A model generated the notes under the pieces. It worked only from the letters and a program-made list of their open reading frames with translations. It was not told where the DNA came from and made no database searches. A DNA stretch of 64,000 bases from Lepidostoma basale (Eukaryota; Arthropoda; Insecta; Trichoptera; Lepidostomatidae). The translations under genes were made by a program, and so were the position numbers. Shown here piece by piece: positions 11,873 to 23,224 of the stretch (positions are counted from its first letter, which is position 1; each line of letters begins with the position of its first letter). The stretch spans positions 558,001 to 622,000 of the forward strand of contig JAHDVF020001023.1 in assembly GCA_022606425.2 (NCBI GenBank), read 5' to 3'.

Positions 11873-12466
11873 CCCTTACCACTCCATTATTTTTTTATAT
11901 TGTTTGTCAGCCAACTCTAATTTAAATAAATATTTTTATTGATAGGTAGTTACAAAAAAAATCGTTAAAAAATCATTTGTAATGATTTATTCTTCAAATA
12001 AAAATCAATTTACAAAAAACATTATGGACAACTTAAATTTTTGCATTGTACGGTACTTATTAAAACAATCTCCTGGATGGAGACCAGGTTTTCTGGAACA
12101 GGTCTCACAAAACCACACTGCTTCCCGTCTTCTCCTGGAATCTTTCTGTTCTGAAATCTGCACACAGTACAGTCTTTAGAACCTTTGTTCAGCTTCGCAA
12201 TGAAGTGGGGCTTGTACTCTAATCGCTCCTCTGCATGATGTATCACGCAAAGTTCCCGCCATTTTAGGTTATGTGAATTTGCAAGGATTATTTTATAGTA
12301 AAAAAAAACACGGAAAACACTCAAAATCTTATTAAAACGTGAAATTAAATGTTTTTTAACGAATAATCACAAGAACAACGACACGTGTCAAGTTTTGCGC
12401 GCGAAAATACACCGCGCGCGCAAGTCTTATCTTGTCGGCCTCCAGCCGACAAAGGAGTGGTAAGGG
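11873..12466 (-). mobile_element. piggyBac transposon relic, complete ends, internally deleted
   Basis: A 594-bp unit bounded by perfect 13-bp inverted repeats (CCCTTACCACTCC at 11873-11885, its complement at 12454-12466), each flanked by TTAA (11869-11872 and 12467-12470), the diagnostic piggyBac target duplication. Inside, on the minus strand, is the C-terminal cysteine-rich domain of a piggyBac transposase: KDCTVCRFQNRKIPGEDGK, then after a frameshift WFCETCSRKPGLHPGDCFNK and YRT. The C-x2-C ... C-x2-C ... H-x4-C spacing matches that domain. The catalytic DDD region is absent. A subterminal hairpin lies at 12431-12452 (TTGTCGGC/GCCGACAA), and another GC-rich inverted repeat (TTGCGCGCG/CGCGCGCAA) near 12395-12424. 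It sits just beyond the tail of a family A copy. Exact ends suggest it could be cross-mobilised like a MITE. Confidence 0.9.
12022..12324 (-). pseudogene. piggyBac transposase C-terminal fragment, frameshifted
   Basis: An open frame of 100 codons whose second half carries the cysteine-rich piggyBac C-terminus. The frame is disrupted: the CTVC part reads in one frame, the WFCETC part (about 12030-12110) in another. It lacks everything upstream of the cysteine-rich domain, so it cannot be an active transposase. Confidence 0.8.
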
Positions 12467-12529
12467 TTAACACTGTGTGTAATGACGATTATTGTGCTAA
12501 TTAAAATACTTTTTTTTTCTCGAACGATA

Positions 12530-13060
12530 TATCAAATCAAATCAAATCAGTTTATTACAAACAACATAAACGTTTATGCCATATTTTGAATACATGTAAA
12601 ATATTATATACATACAACATAATACCAGAAACGCATGAGAGATGATTCGACATTAGGAAGACAAGATACTTTCTAAAGTCAAGAGTATTTGGCTTCTGAA
12701 CGTACCTTCACCTATATGAAAGATATCGATCTCCGAGGAGACCGCGTTCAGCAGACTAATTGCTCTTCCCCAAGATGTCACCAGAGGCAGTAGGTAAAAC
12801 AATCTGTGCTATCGCTGTCGGAGATATCTATCATGGACAAAAGACCAACATTTTCCAGCATGGCCGAGTTCTCGAAATATCTCCTGATCTATCTAAAGAA
12901 ATGGGTTATGAGATGCTCATCTCTTCGAATTTTGCAGATAATTGGTCCCGAGCATTCCCAAAAGAAATCCTGTGGGATAAATCCACGGATAACTATCATA
13001 CTCCCTCATGTAGAGATACCTCAGATTTTTTTTCTGAACCCTCTCCAGCATAACGGAATA
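12530..13060 (-). mobile_element. Family E non-LTR (Jockey-like) RT C-terminus with (ATTTG)n tail
   Basis: The plus-strand start (CAAAT)n then CAGTTTATTAC is the complement of a LINE 3' end (GTAATAAACTG plus ATTTG repeats). Minus-strand frames in pieces give VMLERVQKKNLRYLYMREYD and, further on, FVHDRYLRQR. A diverged second copy is at 49230-49640. Many stops. Confidence 0.75.
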
Positions 13061-13144
13061 TCTCTATATACGAGTATTGCTCGTTGCTCTTTAGTTCTAG
13101 TTAAAGATAGTATAACATAAGATGGCGTATAAACTTATTTATAT

Positions 13145-13200
13145 CGTTCTCCTGGTGATGAAAACGTAAAGCCTTCGAAGCATGCCTAGAAAAATGAATT
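13145..13200 (+). repeat. Solo hammerhead-like motif, degraded
   Basis: 13152-13185: CTGGTGA - T - GAAAAC...GCCTTC - GAAGCATGCC. Core A6 changed and GAAA reads GAAG. Flanked by the TATCGTTCTCC and CTAGAAAAATGAATTC arms of the same repeat family. Confidence 0.4.
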
Positions 13201-13424
13201 CTTATAAAAATCATAAATAGTAATAAAATTCTACAACCTGTTAGTTCCATGTAATATAATACTTTCGCGTATGCTGAGGTTATACCATAATTATTGTAAT
13301 TAGTTTTATCCAACATGATTAGAATTTCCATCCACGTGACCCTTCTTTACGGTATGAAAAAATAAAGGTGGTAAACAGAGAACCAACTCCTCGAAATAGT
13401 TGGTAAACACGTGGTGTAACTAAC

Positions 13425-13680
13425 TATTATAATTAACTTACCATCACGCCGTCTCCCCGGATGGGTAGGCAGAAAGAATGGACCGCCTCACTGTTCTGTC
13501 CTGACATACTTCTCTCGAATCCTCTACATTCACACATCTTGTCATGCACGCACGTCGATTTCTCCGACTCCTTACGTGACCGACATTCAATATTTGATTG
13601 ATGTGATCGTGCCACGGTTTCCTCGGCCTTCATCTATGTGTAGCTCCTTTCACGTCGTTTACATATATCTTCTACACTAA
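13425..13680 (-). mobile_element. Family A fragment
   Basis: Reversed 3' end from ACTTACCATCACGCCG to the VYVNGVNG codons. Minus frame at 13433-13633 shows the +1 register of the same sequence. Confidence 0.82.
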
Positions 13681-13681
13681 A

Positions 13682-13912
13682 TTGTAAACAAAACACTTGT
13701 TTTTCACCACTTGAGTATTATATTTTACACGACTAGTTTCGGAAGCTACAGATGCTTCCAACTACAGGTTTCAATATAAACTAGTTGATATATTTTTATA
13801 AACTTATATTGTTATAAACCTGTAGATGGAAGCATCTGTAGCTTCCGAAACTAGTCGTGTAAAATATAATACTCAAGCGGTGAAAAACAAGTGTTTTATT
13901 TACAATTTAATC
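13682..13912. repeat. Foldback element with paired hammerhead-like cores (ACTAGT type)
   Basis: Inverted arms of about 100 bp (AAACACTTGTTTTTCACC ... complement). Plus 13820-13856: CTGTAGA - T - GGAAGC, loop ATCTGTA, GCTTCC - GAAA - CTAGTC, a perfect 6-bp helix II and palindrome ACTAGT before C. Minus 13731-13767 has the same with CTGTAGT. Both have A6 changed to U. The arms next to the core allow a broken helix I (two pairs, one mismatch, two pairs). Confidence 0.55.
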
Positions 13913-13919
13913 ATGTCCT

Positions 13920-15170
13920 ACCACAAAGTGAATGCCGAAACAATAAATAACATATCTTCTTCACCATTCCCTCTTCATTCATTATTTCTTAACGACCATT
14001 TTTTACTTATATTGTTATAATTCATCGAATAAAGATGAAGACATCTGCCTGGGATGAAACAAACCTCCCTATTATAAGATAACAATGGCTCTGATATTCC
14101 GCTGTCAAAAAGTTTTTCACCCCACAAATTCATTTGGGAGTCAATAATTATTAATGACCGCCAGCTAAACGCTACCCCAATGTATTGAGTAAACGATACT
14201 CCAACATACAGAATCAATACACGTGAATATAGAACAACCCACCAATGCGGTATTCGTATTGAATACTGTCGCGTATTCTATTTCGATAATTTCGACAAAA
14301 GAATTAAAAAATACAAATAACAACCCTTATGCGATTTGCGGAGGTAGTACACCTACCTCTACCGGAGGTATTTTACCTGTTTTCTGAGTTTATAATTGTC
14401 CTTCTCCCGTCAATAATCTTTGTACCTTATTATTCTTAATTAGTGTCCTTTCTTTATAATTTAATACACATATATTCTCATTTATAATCGTATCCTTCTT
14501 TCTTTAATAATCTTATTCAATACTTACCTGTATTCTTAATACAGATCACAGACTTAACTCGTCTTAGGCTAAATTTTTATCGTTACAGTTTAAAAGTTAA
14601 TTATTTATGATAAACTTAAGTCGATTACGAAGTGCAATTCCGTAATGACGATTTTTTAAGTATTAAAAAATGTTTTATACATTTTTTAGTTTATTTTTCT
14701 AGTCATTTTACGAAGGTTTTAAATCTTCATAATAGGGAAACGATATAAAATGTTTATTTTTATTTTTTAAAACAGTGCTGTAATTCAAAAACAAAAATCG
14801 TCAGACTTAAAAATCGGAATAGATTATGAAAGTGCGATTGATTTTTTGGTTTTACATTGAATAATAGTGAAAAATTTGCAAGAGTATTTCTCAAACTGTT
14901 TTATTATATTCCAGAATTTACATATCTCCGAATTTTAGAGATAATTCGTTTTTAGAAAAAACCTACAATCTGTTTTTACAATATAATTACTTATTTGTAC
15001 CATCCCAAATTTGTATTAAATATCCTCCACCTCTAAATTATTTGTAATCATCTTTATAAGGACACACTGTTTGGTGATTAGGTTTAGTTTGAGTATACCC
15101 CTAGCAAGGCGAACCAAAAATGTCACTGTTGTTTATATATTTTTTATATATAAATAAATCAATGTAAAAC
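13920..15170. other. AT-rich sequence, nothing recognised
   Basis: No supported gene. 14220-14420 is unique-looking. Confidence 0.45.
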
Positions 15171-15171
15171 C

Positions 15172-15456
15172 AAATTTCGGGGATCGAGCGTTCGCGGTAG
15201 CCGGTCCATCAGCTTGGAACAATCTCCCTTCACACCTCAGATGCATAAATGATCCGTCAGATTTCAGATCTAAATTGAAAACCCATCTTTTTCATATTTC
15301 GTACCCAATATAAACATTTATACTTTGTTCTACTATACTTTCTAACCGATCGCGAAAATCAGATGCGGCGTTCACATTTAGATTTTCAGATTTGAAACAC
15401 GTCTTAATGCGCCCTTGAGGTGATTACATCACAAAAACGGCGCTTTAAAGTTAGCA

Positions 15457-15492
<36 letters not shown>

Positions 15493-15500
15493 AACTAAAA
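15172..15500 (+). mobile_element. Family C fragment with (TTA)n tail
   Basis: Frame pieces AFAVAGPSAWNNLPSHLRCI then DPSDFRSKLKTHLFHIS, the stop, and the 'ACGGCGCTTTAAAGTTAG' 3' end followed by a (TTA)n microsatellite at 15460-15490. Confidence 0.82.
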
Positions 15501-15509
15501 ACGCAATCG

Positions 15510-17040
15510 CGCTTTCATTATATGTATATTAATTCTTATGCCAAATTAAAATCGCAACCATCAATAAGTTTATCAAGATATTTACATTCTGTTAACATAA
15601 AAAACGGATTCGTTACATCAATTACAAGTTATCGTTTTTAATAAGTAAATTATTATATATTAATTATTAATATGATTTAGAATAGTGCACATTGTATTAT
15701 TAGCTTATACACTAACACAACGAAGATAATATTTTGCCAAATTTGTGTGCAGGAATTAACTGCAGTTTGCAATATTGGATCTCAGCAAACCTTCAGCAGA
15801 TAGTGTATGTAGGTGTGTGTAGACAAATTACATTAATCGTGTTCATATCTCTCACATACACATACATACAAGCACATTCAACCCTCTGCATTGCTAACAT
15901 GCAGACAAATTAAATAATCCGATTACCGGATCTCTGTCGGCGCCCTATTTCTGTAGTGCAAATGAAAAGCCAAAAGTGTATGTTTTTGTGAATATTTTCA
16001 GTTAATCTTGCATTATTAAAAACAATACTTAACTCATTATCTACGGCAAGGGTATTAATACCGTTTGTAATTATATTTGATTGACGTAATTATTGACGTA
16101 ATTATTGAATGTAATTATATTTGATTGACCTTTGAAAGACGAAACGTGTCATTTCCATAAAATAAAATACTCGTAAAACATGTGTAAAATAGATGTTTTC
16201 ATTCTTATTAATTATTTCATGTTAAGTTTTACATCCTTGTTCAAGAAACAAAAAATAAGTATTAATATCCATTTACTAGACTGGTAGTGACCGACAGAAA
16301 TGGTATTAATACCTCTTTCGAGGACTCTTAACTTTTTCCTCTGTCGTAAACTATTGGAAGTGTATTTTTACACAACTTACCTAGAGACGTACGTATTTAT
16401 TTTTAACGAATTTTGAAGTATTATATTTTTTATAATTCTACTTAAATTTTATGTAACGCGCATTAAAAAGCGCGTAAATCTACCCGAAAGCAATGTATTT
16501 TCTAGAAGTTTTATTGCATTTTTTGAAATGAGATGTTTCGTCTTGCTAGGACATTTTCAAATGCAGCGATCATAATCGTAGCCGCTTACATCTAAAATAT
16601 CGAATTAAAATAATAAAAAATATGACGTAGAACCGGAGTTGTTGGCGTCATGGATCGCACAGCAAATTTAAAATGGACCGACAGGACGTACAGAGAGGTA
16701 AGATAATACACCCGGATTAATCAATTGAAGACAATGGCCAATCAAGAGAAAAACAAAAAAAAATGGAATGCAATTTTTGAAAATATTTATACAGTGTAAA
16801 TCCTTTTACTTTTGATCAGTTATATCACACAATTAATTTCCTGATTGTATACCTTTAAAGCTTGTTATGCAATTACGTTTTAGAGAAAATAAATTAAAAT
16901 ATATACTAAGTCATAAAAGTTACATAATCAAAAAAAATTTCATCAAAGTCATTAAGTCATAAAAGGTGCAATGTTTTAATTAGTTTTAATGCACTTTGAC
17001 CTACTTTTAAATTTATAAACAATGTTAACAATCTATTGAG
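15510..17040. other. Mostly unique AT-rich sequence with a few repeat fragments
   Basis: 15750-15960 is somewhat GC-richer and single-copy. At 16140-16160 and 16540 there are degraded GACGAAACGTGTC / GATGTTTCGTC repeat motifs. No gene seen. Confidence 0.45.
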
Positions 17041-17049
17041 AAAGAATCC

Positions 17050-17520
17050 AGTATAAACTCTGCTAGACAGTCTTCAAAGCGCTACATGGAATGGCACCAA
17101 GTTATATATCCGAACTCTGCATAACGGACAGCCTAAATACAAGGAAATCCACACTTCGCTCGGCGAACTCCTCGGCAATAGAAAGATTAGTTGAGCCGAA
17201 GCGTTGCCCCAGTACAAATTTCGGGGATCGAGCGTTCGCGGTAGTCGGTCCATCAGCTTGGAACAATCTCCCTTCACACCTCAGATGCATAAATGATCCG
17301 ACAGATTTCAGATCTAAACTGAAAAACCATCTTTTTCATATTTCATACCCAATTTAAACACTTATACTTTGTTCTACTATACTTTTTAACCGATCGCGAA
17401 AATCAGATTCAGCGTTCACATTTAGATTTTTAGATTTAAAACACGTCTTAATGCGCCCTTGAGGTGATTAAATCACAAAAACGGCGCTTTAAAAGTTAGT
17501 ATATTTTTATTATTATTTAT
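17050..17520 (+). mobile_element. Family C, longest copy
   Basis: An 88-codon frame at 17091-17357: MAPSYISELCITDSLNTRKS, then STLRSANSSAIERLVEPKRC, FGDRAFAVVGPSAWNNLPSH and FRSKLKNHLFHISYPI. These are the C-terminal hallmarks of an animal LINE RT ('PxYLxELL', 'FGxRxFxVAxPxxWNxLP', 'FkxxLKtxLF'). RT core absent. It ends with an (ATT)n-rich tail. Confidence 0.87.
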
Positions 17521-17969
17521 TGCACTTCTCATGTATATCGGGTCTAACATACAAATTCTTGTGAATGCTTTATCCAAAACGAAGTATTTAATTGGACATA
17601 TTCGGTTTTACTTCATGTTCAGAATTCATGATGCAGTGGAATGGGGAATCGGATCGCCATCCAATCATGTGGCATTAGGTTGATACCTTCATTCGAGAGA
17701 TTACGTCATGAGAGGTGAAACGCTCTTCATAGCGCAACCCTTTACGTACCTACCTACCTCCAAAATTTTCCTCCGTGTGATATAAGTGCAAAATATTTTT
17801 TCCTGAGGTATCGAAAGTTTCACGAAATTTTTCGATTATTCTACATTATTAATTATTAACTATTTTAATCATGACTTAAGCAATTTATTAAATTATCCAA
17901 ACACCAAACTTATTCCAAATCTGTAATACGAGTATTAAATAGTTTTTGATATCTATTTTTCTTTTTTAT

Positions 17970-18275
17970 ACACTTTGTATATACGTACAACACTTTTATT
18001 ACAAATAAAATGATATGGACATCTTTCGGACAAACAGTCCTTCTTCAGTAAAGATACATATTTATAAAAATATTATAAAATTGTTGTTGTTTACTTGATC
18101 TGACAGATGTTATAATCTGACAGATAACATCTGTCAGATCATGTAAACTACAACAATTTTATAATATTTTTATAAATATGTAACTTTAATGAAGAAGGAC
18201 TGTTTGTCCGAAACATGTCTATATAATTTTATTTTTAATAAAAGTGTTGTATATACAAAGTGTATAAAAAAGAAA
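17970..18275. repeat. Foldback element with paired hammerhead-like cores (GGAC/GTCC helix II)
   Basis: Inverted arms of about 130 bp starting at TTTTTTATACACTTTGTATA. Minus 18018-18048: CTGAAGA - A - GGAC, loop TGTTT, GTCC - GAAA - GATGTC. Plus 18189-18219: ATGAAGA - A - GGAC TGTTT GTCC - GAAA - CATGTC. The centre has a short palindrome, ATCTGTCAGAT. A related single copy is at 57241-57350. Confidence 0.55.
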
Positions 18276-18329
18276 AATATAAATAAACCATCATGATAAC
18301 ACAAAGTATGGCGTATATAGAAGAGATTT

Positions 18330-18560
18330 TTATATATTTATTGTTTCTTGAAGAATGATGTAAAACTCCATTAATGCAATTGAAAACGTTGCTTTTTTAG
18401 AAGTTTTATTATATTTTGTAAGAATGGCATGTTTTTCCTTACTAAGGCATTATCAAAAATCATTCAATACATTTGATAATGCTTTAGAAGGACAACATGT
18501 CATGCACACAATTTATAATAAAACTTCTAGGAAACAGTCGTATTTTTTCGTATTAAAGAT
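18330..18560. repeat. GACATGTTTCG-type foldback, degraded
   Basis: Inverted arms around GGCATGTTTTTCCTTACTAA and TTTAGAAGGACAACATGTCA; GAAA is lost in both halves. Confidence 0.45.
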
Positions 18561-18649
18561 TTTTTCATTAAGGTTAAATAACATAAAATGACTTTCAGTG
18601 ATTTTCCATTTGCAAAATGTCGTATTTTAGGTTAGAATAATAATATTAT

Positions 18650-18965
18650 GTTTATTAGTTTTCCTTACTTCGTGTAGTAATAATCTACGAACTCGCGTCA
18701 AACTCTAACTCCAGTTGCAATCTATTCTTGCGCCAACCGCGATTCTCTCGAAAGGCGCAAGTTTCATGATTCTCCGGAACTTTCTCTACTGAATTGAACT
18801 AAAACGGCATTTATGGCGCTTAACAAACCACTGCCAGCAGACGGGGAGCTCTTTAGAACTCAATTTCTTGAGTACAAACTAATCGCCCGCTGATAAAACG
18901 TTTTGATGGTTTGAAGCCAGAGTTTGAGCAATTGAGGGCAATTGAGAGTATGATAGTTTAAAAAC
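18650..18965. other. GC-richer single-copy block
   Basis: About 300 bp with TCTTGCGCCAACCGCGATTC and GCGCTTAACAAACCACTGCC; no frame, no local repeat match. Candidate conserved noncoding sequence. Confidence 0.3.
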
Positions 18966-19069
18966 TCTAACAATTTTTTTTATTGTTAATTGCATTGTGG
19001 AATAACAATGTTTTGTTAATTAAAGGTATTCTAGTTAAACACGGGTATACGGATATATTTGGTAAAAAT

Positions 19070-19205
19070 GAATCGGAGAAATCGACGTGCGTGCATGACA
19101 CGTTGTATGAATGTTGAGAAAGCGATATAAGTATGTCAGGCGGTCCATTATTTCTGCCTACCCCTCCAGTAAGTCGGCGTGACGGTTAATTAGTTTAGTT
19201 AGTTA
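19070..19205 (+). mobile_element. Family A 3' fragment
   Basis: From GAGAAATCGACGTGCGTGC (RNRRAC) to the GGCGTGACGGTTAATTAG tail, with an internal deletion before GGCGGTCC. Confidence 0.72.
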
Positions 19206-19418
19206 ACGTATACTTGTTGCAGCCCGTAAAATACATTCACATAAGTAAAGAATTTCTACCCTTTAAATACTTGATTCAATGTACAATCGTTACCAAATAA
19301 TAAGTTGTAGCATTAATGTAAATATTTTTTTTCACACACATTAAAATTTAACAATTAAAAACACCAAATTGTTCTTCTTTTGTTTTCTACGCTACTGTTA
19401 TACAACAGTAATCAGAAC

Positions 19419-19675
19419 GCACCGTGAGTGTAAAACCGACGTAAGTGCAAATATACATTTTGGAGATATGGGAGTTTAAAGATTTAATATTAGTTGGAAA
19501 AACTGTTTATTTTTTAAATAAACCAATGATTTTCGGTTTACAGGTATATTACTATAAACCGAAAATCATTGGTTTATTTAAAAAAAAAACAGTTTTCCAA
19601 GCAATATGAAATCTTTAAACTACCATACCCCCAAACTGTATATTTGCACTTACGTCGGTTTTACACTCACGGTGC
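19419..19675. mobile_element. Foldback DNA element, GCACCGTGAG ends, copy 1
   Basis: Nearly the whole 257 bp is an inverted repeat: ends GCACCGTGAGTGTAAAACCG and its complement, inner arms AAACCAATGATTTTCGGTTT. No coding capacity. Related to 38929-39173. No clear target duplication found. Confidence 0.75.
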
Positions 19676-19689
19676 GAGAAGAAGTTTCA

Positions 19690-21090
19690 AAATAATTCAA
19701 TTAAAATATTTTCGGAGAATCGTAATATTCCTCACTCACTCTCTAGTATTTGAAATATTGTAGTAATATTTTATGATGACATCAGAGTTTTCACAAATTC
19801 ATTTTTTTTAAAACCTTCAATTTAATTAGTTCATTTCATATTCATTCTGATTTATTAAATATTTGATAACACTCGTACTTTATAAAGAAGGTATTCAGTT
19901 TACATATTTTCTAAGAAAATAATTTATTATAAATCCAGTAATTAATTTTCGTGTCGACTTCTATACAGAATACGGCTGTAAAACTTTGCCCTCCGACAAC
20001 TCCATTTTTTCCCTAATTAAAAATGTTTTCTTAACGTTGTGAGTATAGAAATGGAATGTTTTGTCACCTTCAGATCATTCTAATATTTTTATTTTAAAGC
20101 ATAAAAATTTTTTTTCTACAAAATACCTACAAAAATTTTTGAAAGGATTTTTAATGACAAATTATTTTTAATATTTTTGTATGAAGAAGTTCATTTGTGG
20201 TGTAACATTATTTTGTTGAGAGAAACAAATTAAATGGTATAAAAACAAAACATACAACTGTTTTTTTTTTCACTACTGAGTATACTTTTCTTGCATTTTT
20301 GTATTGTTTATTGTGAAAAAAATGATTTACAATAACATTTAAGACTTATTACTGATTACGTTGTACGTGAATCAAGTTTAAAAGGTAAAAAATCTTTACA
20401 TTCTAATTTAAAAAAATAAAAGTTTCCGCTGTGAAATTTCAATAAAGATTGCCGAATCTATTTTTATTTACATTATTAAGCCTTAGTTATAGTTTTAAAG
20501 TGTTCTGAAGGCATACATTCATTAATATCATTCATGATACTCGTGCATTAACGTTGTTTTAATAAAACACTGCGAGCTGTTAATTTAATAGTATCATATT
20601 TTAGAAGCAAAACATAATTAAACAAAGCTTACAAATTTATCATCTCAATTGAAATCAGCCCTATTCATATCATACATATCTACCCGGAATAGCTAGCTAG
20701 CACGCTAGCTAGCACGTCGCACCCTCTCTTCCTCCAGTGAATACAATTTGAAATCTATTCAGCAGACAACTTTTGCTGGATCTTAGAGCCCTGCTGCATT
20801 TCTATAGGACTGCAATCAGTACCGAAATACAGAAATGTTTATATCATATTCCATTCCTATCAATTTACGTATATACCAATGTTATGGTTTTGTAATATTC
20901 GACAAATTTTAATATGTTGATATAATAACACAGAAACAATAAAATAATGCCAATTACATGTTAGCTCAAACATTAAAAATTAGAATAATTAACAGTAAAG
21001 ACAAATGGAACGATATCGAAGTTAAAGTGATCCAACAATATATTTGAATGATTTGAAAAACTAACTAACAAACTATTCACACTACTTGTA
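19690..21090. other. AT-rich sequence, nothing coding
   Basis: Unique-looking; contains the short GCTAGCTAGCACGCTAGCTAGC dyad described in the findings (20690-20720). Confidence 0.45.
20685..20735. repeat. Direct/inverted GCTAGCTAGCACG dyad
   Basis: GCTAGCTAGCACGCTAGCTAGCACG: two 12-base repeats, each containing the TAGCTAGC self-complementary core, followed by GTCGCACCCTC. Confidence 0.6.
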
Positions 21091-21097
21091 TTTATAT

Positions 21098-21330
21098 AAG
21101 ACGAATGTGTGGATACTCTGTGTATGATAGAGTGTCGAATGAAAATACAAGAAGTGAATGCGGTGCGAATGATGGTGTTATGAACAAAATAATGAAAGAA
21201 TCATTAAGATGATTTGAACATATGGAAATATTGAATGAAGAAAGAATGGTAAAAAATTATATGTTAATGATGTAAATGGAACAAGAAATAGAAGAAGACC
21301 GAGGAAAACGTGACACGATCAAATAAAAAA
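21098..21330 (+). mobile_element. Family A fragment fused to a family B fragment
   Basis: ACGAATGTGTGGATACTCTG (RRMCGYSVYD) through RNRRRPRKT, then an abrupt switch at about 21320-21335 to family B reverse sequence. Confidence 0.78.
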
Positions 21331-21334
21331 AAAA

Positions 21335-21615
21335 ACTTTTTTGGTCTTTACTGTGTCTGCTCTTGCTTCGACGTTAATGTTATTATTGGGCTTACGCATT
21401 ATTTATAGATTCTCATCTTACTCTTAATGGCCATGTCTTTGTTATTCCATATTGTGGATTTTAGAGCGCCAGAGGTGGTAGCTGCCTTGTTTACTTGGAC
21501 TTGTATTTCTTCCCCAGATCAGCTCCTCCCACCAGATCTATGCATAGATGAAGGTCCTGACCTGTTCTATGGGTTTATTTTCTATAACCAGGTACATGTT
21601 TTGGGTGTTAAACTT
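21335..21615 (-). mobile_element. Family B fragment
   Basis: Reversed piece of the MRIYKxCVRPxxxYGxEAR region and its upstream part; matches 26310-26540 and 3130-3370 closely. Confidence 0.75.
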
Positions 21616-21839
21616 TGATATTACTACAATAGTTATTGTAGCTGTTTGGAAATCTGGTACATTGCCATGCTTTGAGCGTAGTGAGTGCGATAAGCAGGAT
21701 TTTTTGAAAACTTGGCTCGCTATGTGTAATATATTATAATTATTAGAATATTTATTGAATGTTATAGATGGGTTATACTCGTATAACTGTGATTAAAAAT
21801 ATCCTCCAACATTTCAAAGTACAACAATTTTTTTACTCG

Positions 21840-22070
21840 TACGGAAAGCCCTTAAAAAGATGCACGGTGCCGGTGTGTAGAGTGTGCAGCGTAGAGTTCA
21901 CAATGAAAGCCTCTCCTCTCTTAGCCCGGCTTTGCAGAATTTCTTCTTTGTGTACGAAGAATCTCCTCCCGTTCCGCTCGGCTCTATCGACAGCATAAAG
22001 GAATAACGATGTGCAAGGAGCATCATGTTTCCCGCCGTAAAATTCAACAAGAGAAAGAGGAATACTAAAT
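21840..22070. other. GC-richer single-copy block
   Basis: Frames of 76 codons (+) and 82 codons (-) overlap, neither with recognisable content. No repeat match. Could be noncoding constrained sequence. Confidence 0.25.
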
Positions 22071-22199
22071 TTTATGATCATTGCAGTTCCCTATTTAATG
22101 GTTTTCCATAATATTAAAGACTATAAATTTATTGTTGATTGAACAAAGCTGTAAAATACGATATTAAAAATAACTAATACGAATGAAAACTTCTGTTTT

Positions 22200-22625
22200 C
22201 TAGAAGTTTTATTTTTTTTATTTTAGATAAACTTAAGGCGTTCACACCGTAGAATTCCATAATGACGAATTTTTATGAATTACAACACTGTATTTTCGAC
22301 TTTTGAGTTTATTTTTCTCGACATGTTTCGAAGGCTTACATCTTTATCATCGGGAGAACGCGCGTCGATTTATCTGACTCCTCACATGGCCGACATTCAA
22401 TATTTGATTTATTTGATCGTGTCACGTTTTCCTTGGTCTTCCTCTGTTTCTGGTTCCATTTACATCGTTAACATATAAATTTTAATATTTTTTAGTAATA
22501 AATTTGGTTAGTTTATATCGCTCTCCCGATGATGATGGTGTAAGCCTTCGAAACATGTCGAGAAAAATTAACTCAAAAGTGGAAAAAATAGTGATTTAAT
22601 GCATAAAAAAATAAATTTATTATAC
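22200..22625. repeat. Foldback with hammerhead-like cores, interrupted by a family A insert
   Basis: Minus 22320-22353: CCGATGA - T ... CCTTC - GAAACATGTC. Plus 22526-22559: CCGATGA - T - GATGG, loop, CCTTC (one mismatch) - GAAA - CATGTC. Arms are TTTATTTTTCTCGACATG and complement. A family A piece (22356-22480) sits between the two halves. Confidence 0.5.
22356..22480 (-). mobile_element. Family A fragment nested in a foldback
   Basis: Reversed NRRAC to VNDVNGTRN codons (GCGCGTCGATTTATCTGACT...); both ends lost. Confidence 0.75.
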
Positions 22626-22799
22626 TTTATGGATGATGGTAAGGTAATGTTTGTAGATGTCTTCAATTGCATAGATTTTGTCGTAAAACGCTTACAATTC
22701 AAGATTAACTTAATATCAACGTAAATAAACAATTGAATGGTTTTTCTTTTACAATCACCGTCACTTCGTGTTATTGATTAATAATTAAACAATCTTTTA

Positions 22800-22945
22800 T
22801 ATGGTAACTTTGTATCACAACATGTTTCGGTATTCAGAAGTCTTTCATCAGTGTAAATATTGACAAAATCTTTACATGTTTATTAAATAAATACTAACGA
22901 TTTTTTAAATATTTACACTGAAGGACTTCTATGCCTAACACTTTT
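22800..22945. repeat. Foldback with hammerhead-like core, intact CTGATGA
   Basis: Minus 22819-22851: CTGATGA ... CCGAAACATGTTG. The core boxes are both canonical, but helix II is not convincing. The second half (22917-22940, CTGAAGGACTTC) has lost GAAA. Confidence 0.4.
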
Positions 22946-22954
22946 CTAAACTAC

Positions 22955-23020
22955 TTCCACTTTTGGGTTAATTTCGACAGCGACCGGTTTCGCCAGACTC
23001 GCTAGCATCGACATGGCTAT
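22955..23020 (-). repeat. ACCGGT-type hammerhead-like motif
   Basis: 22982-23014 minus: ATGTCGA - T - GCTAG, loop, CTGGC - GAAA - CCGGTC. First core base changed. Preceded by the CTACTTCCACTTTTG arm shared with 29170 and 55100. Confidence 0.45.
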
Positions 23021-23224
23021 TATAAACTGACTATTACAGATAAGGGATGGTAAACATGATTCATAACAAAAATAATGTTTAGATAATTATGTTAATAATA
23101 CTGAATTTAAATATTGGTATTAAAGTTATTTAAGAGCATTTTGTTTTCAATACAATATAATTTAAATTTATTTCAACTGACATACATAATGTTTGAAAAT
23201 TTTATACTTGTATTATTAATATTC

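Noticed and set aside
12760..13120. Two overlapping plus-strand frames near 100 codons
   Set aside because: They lie antisense to a family E RT remnant.
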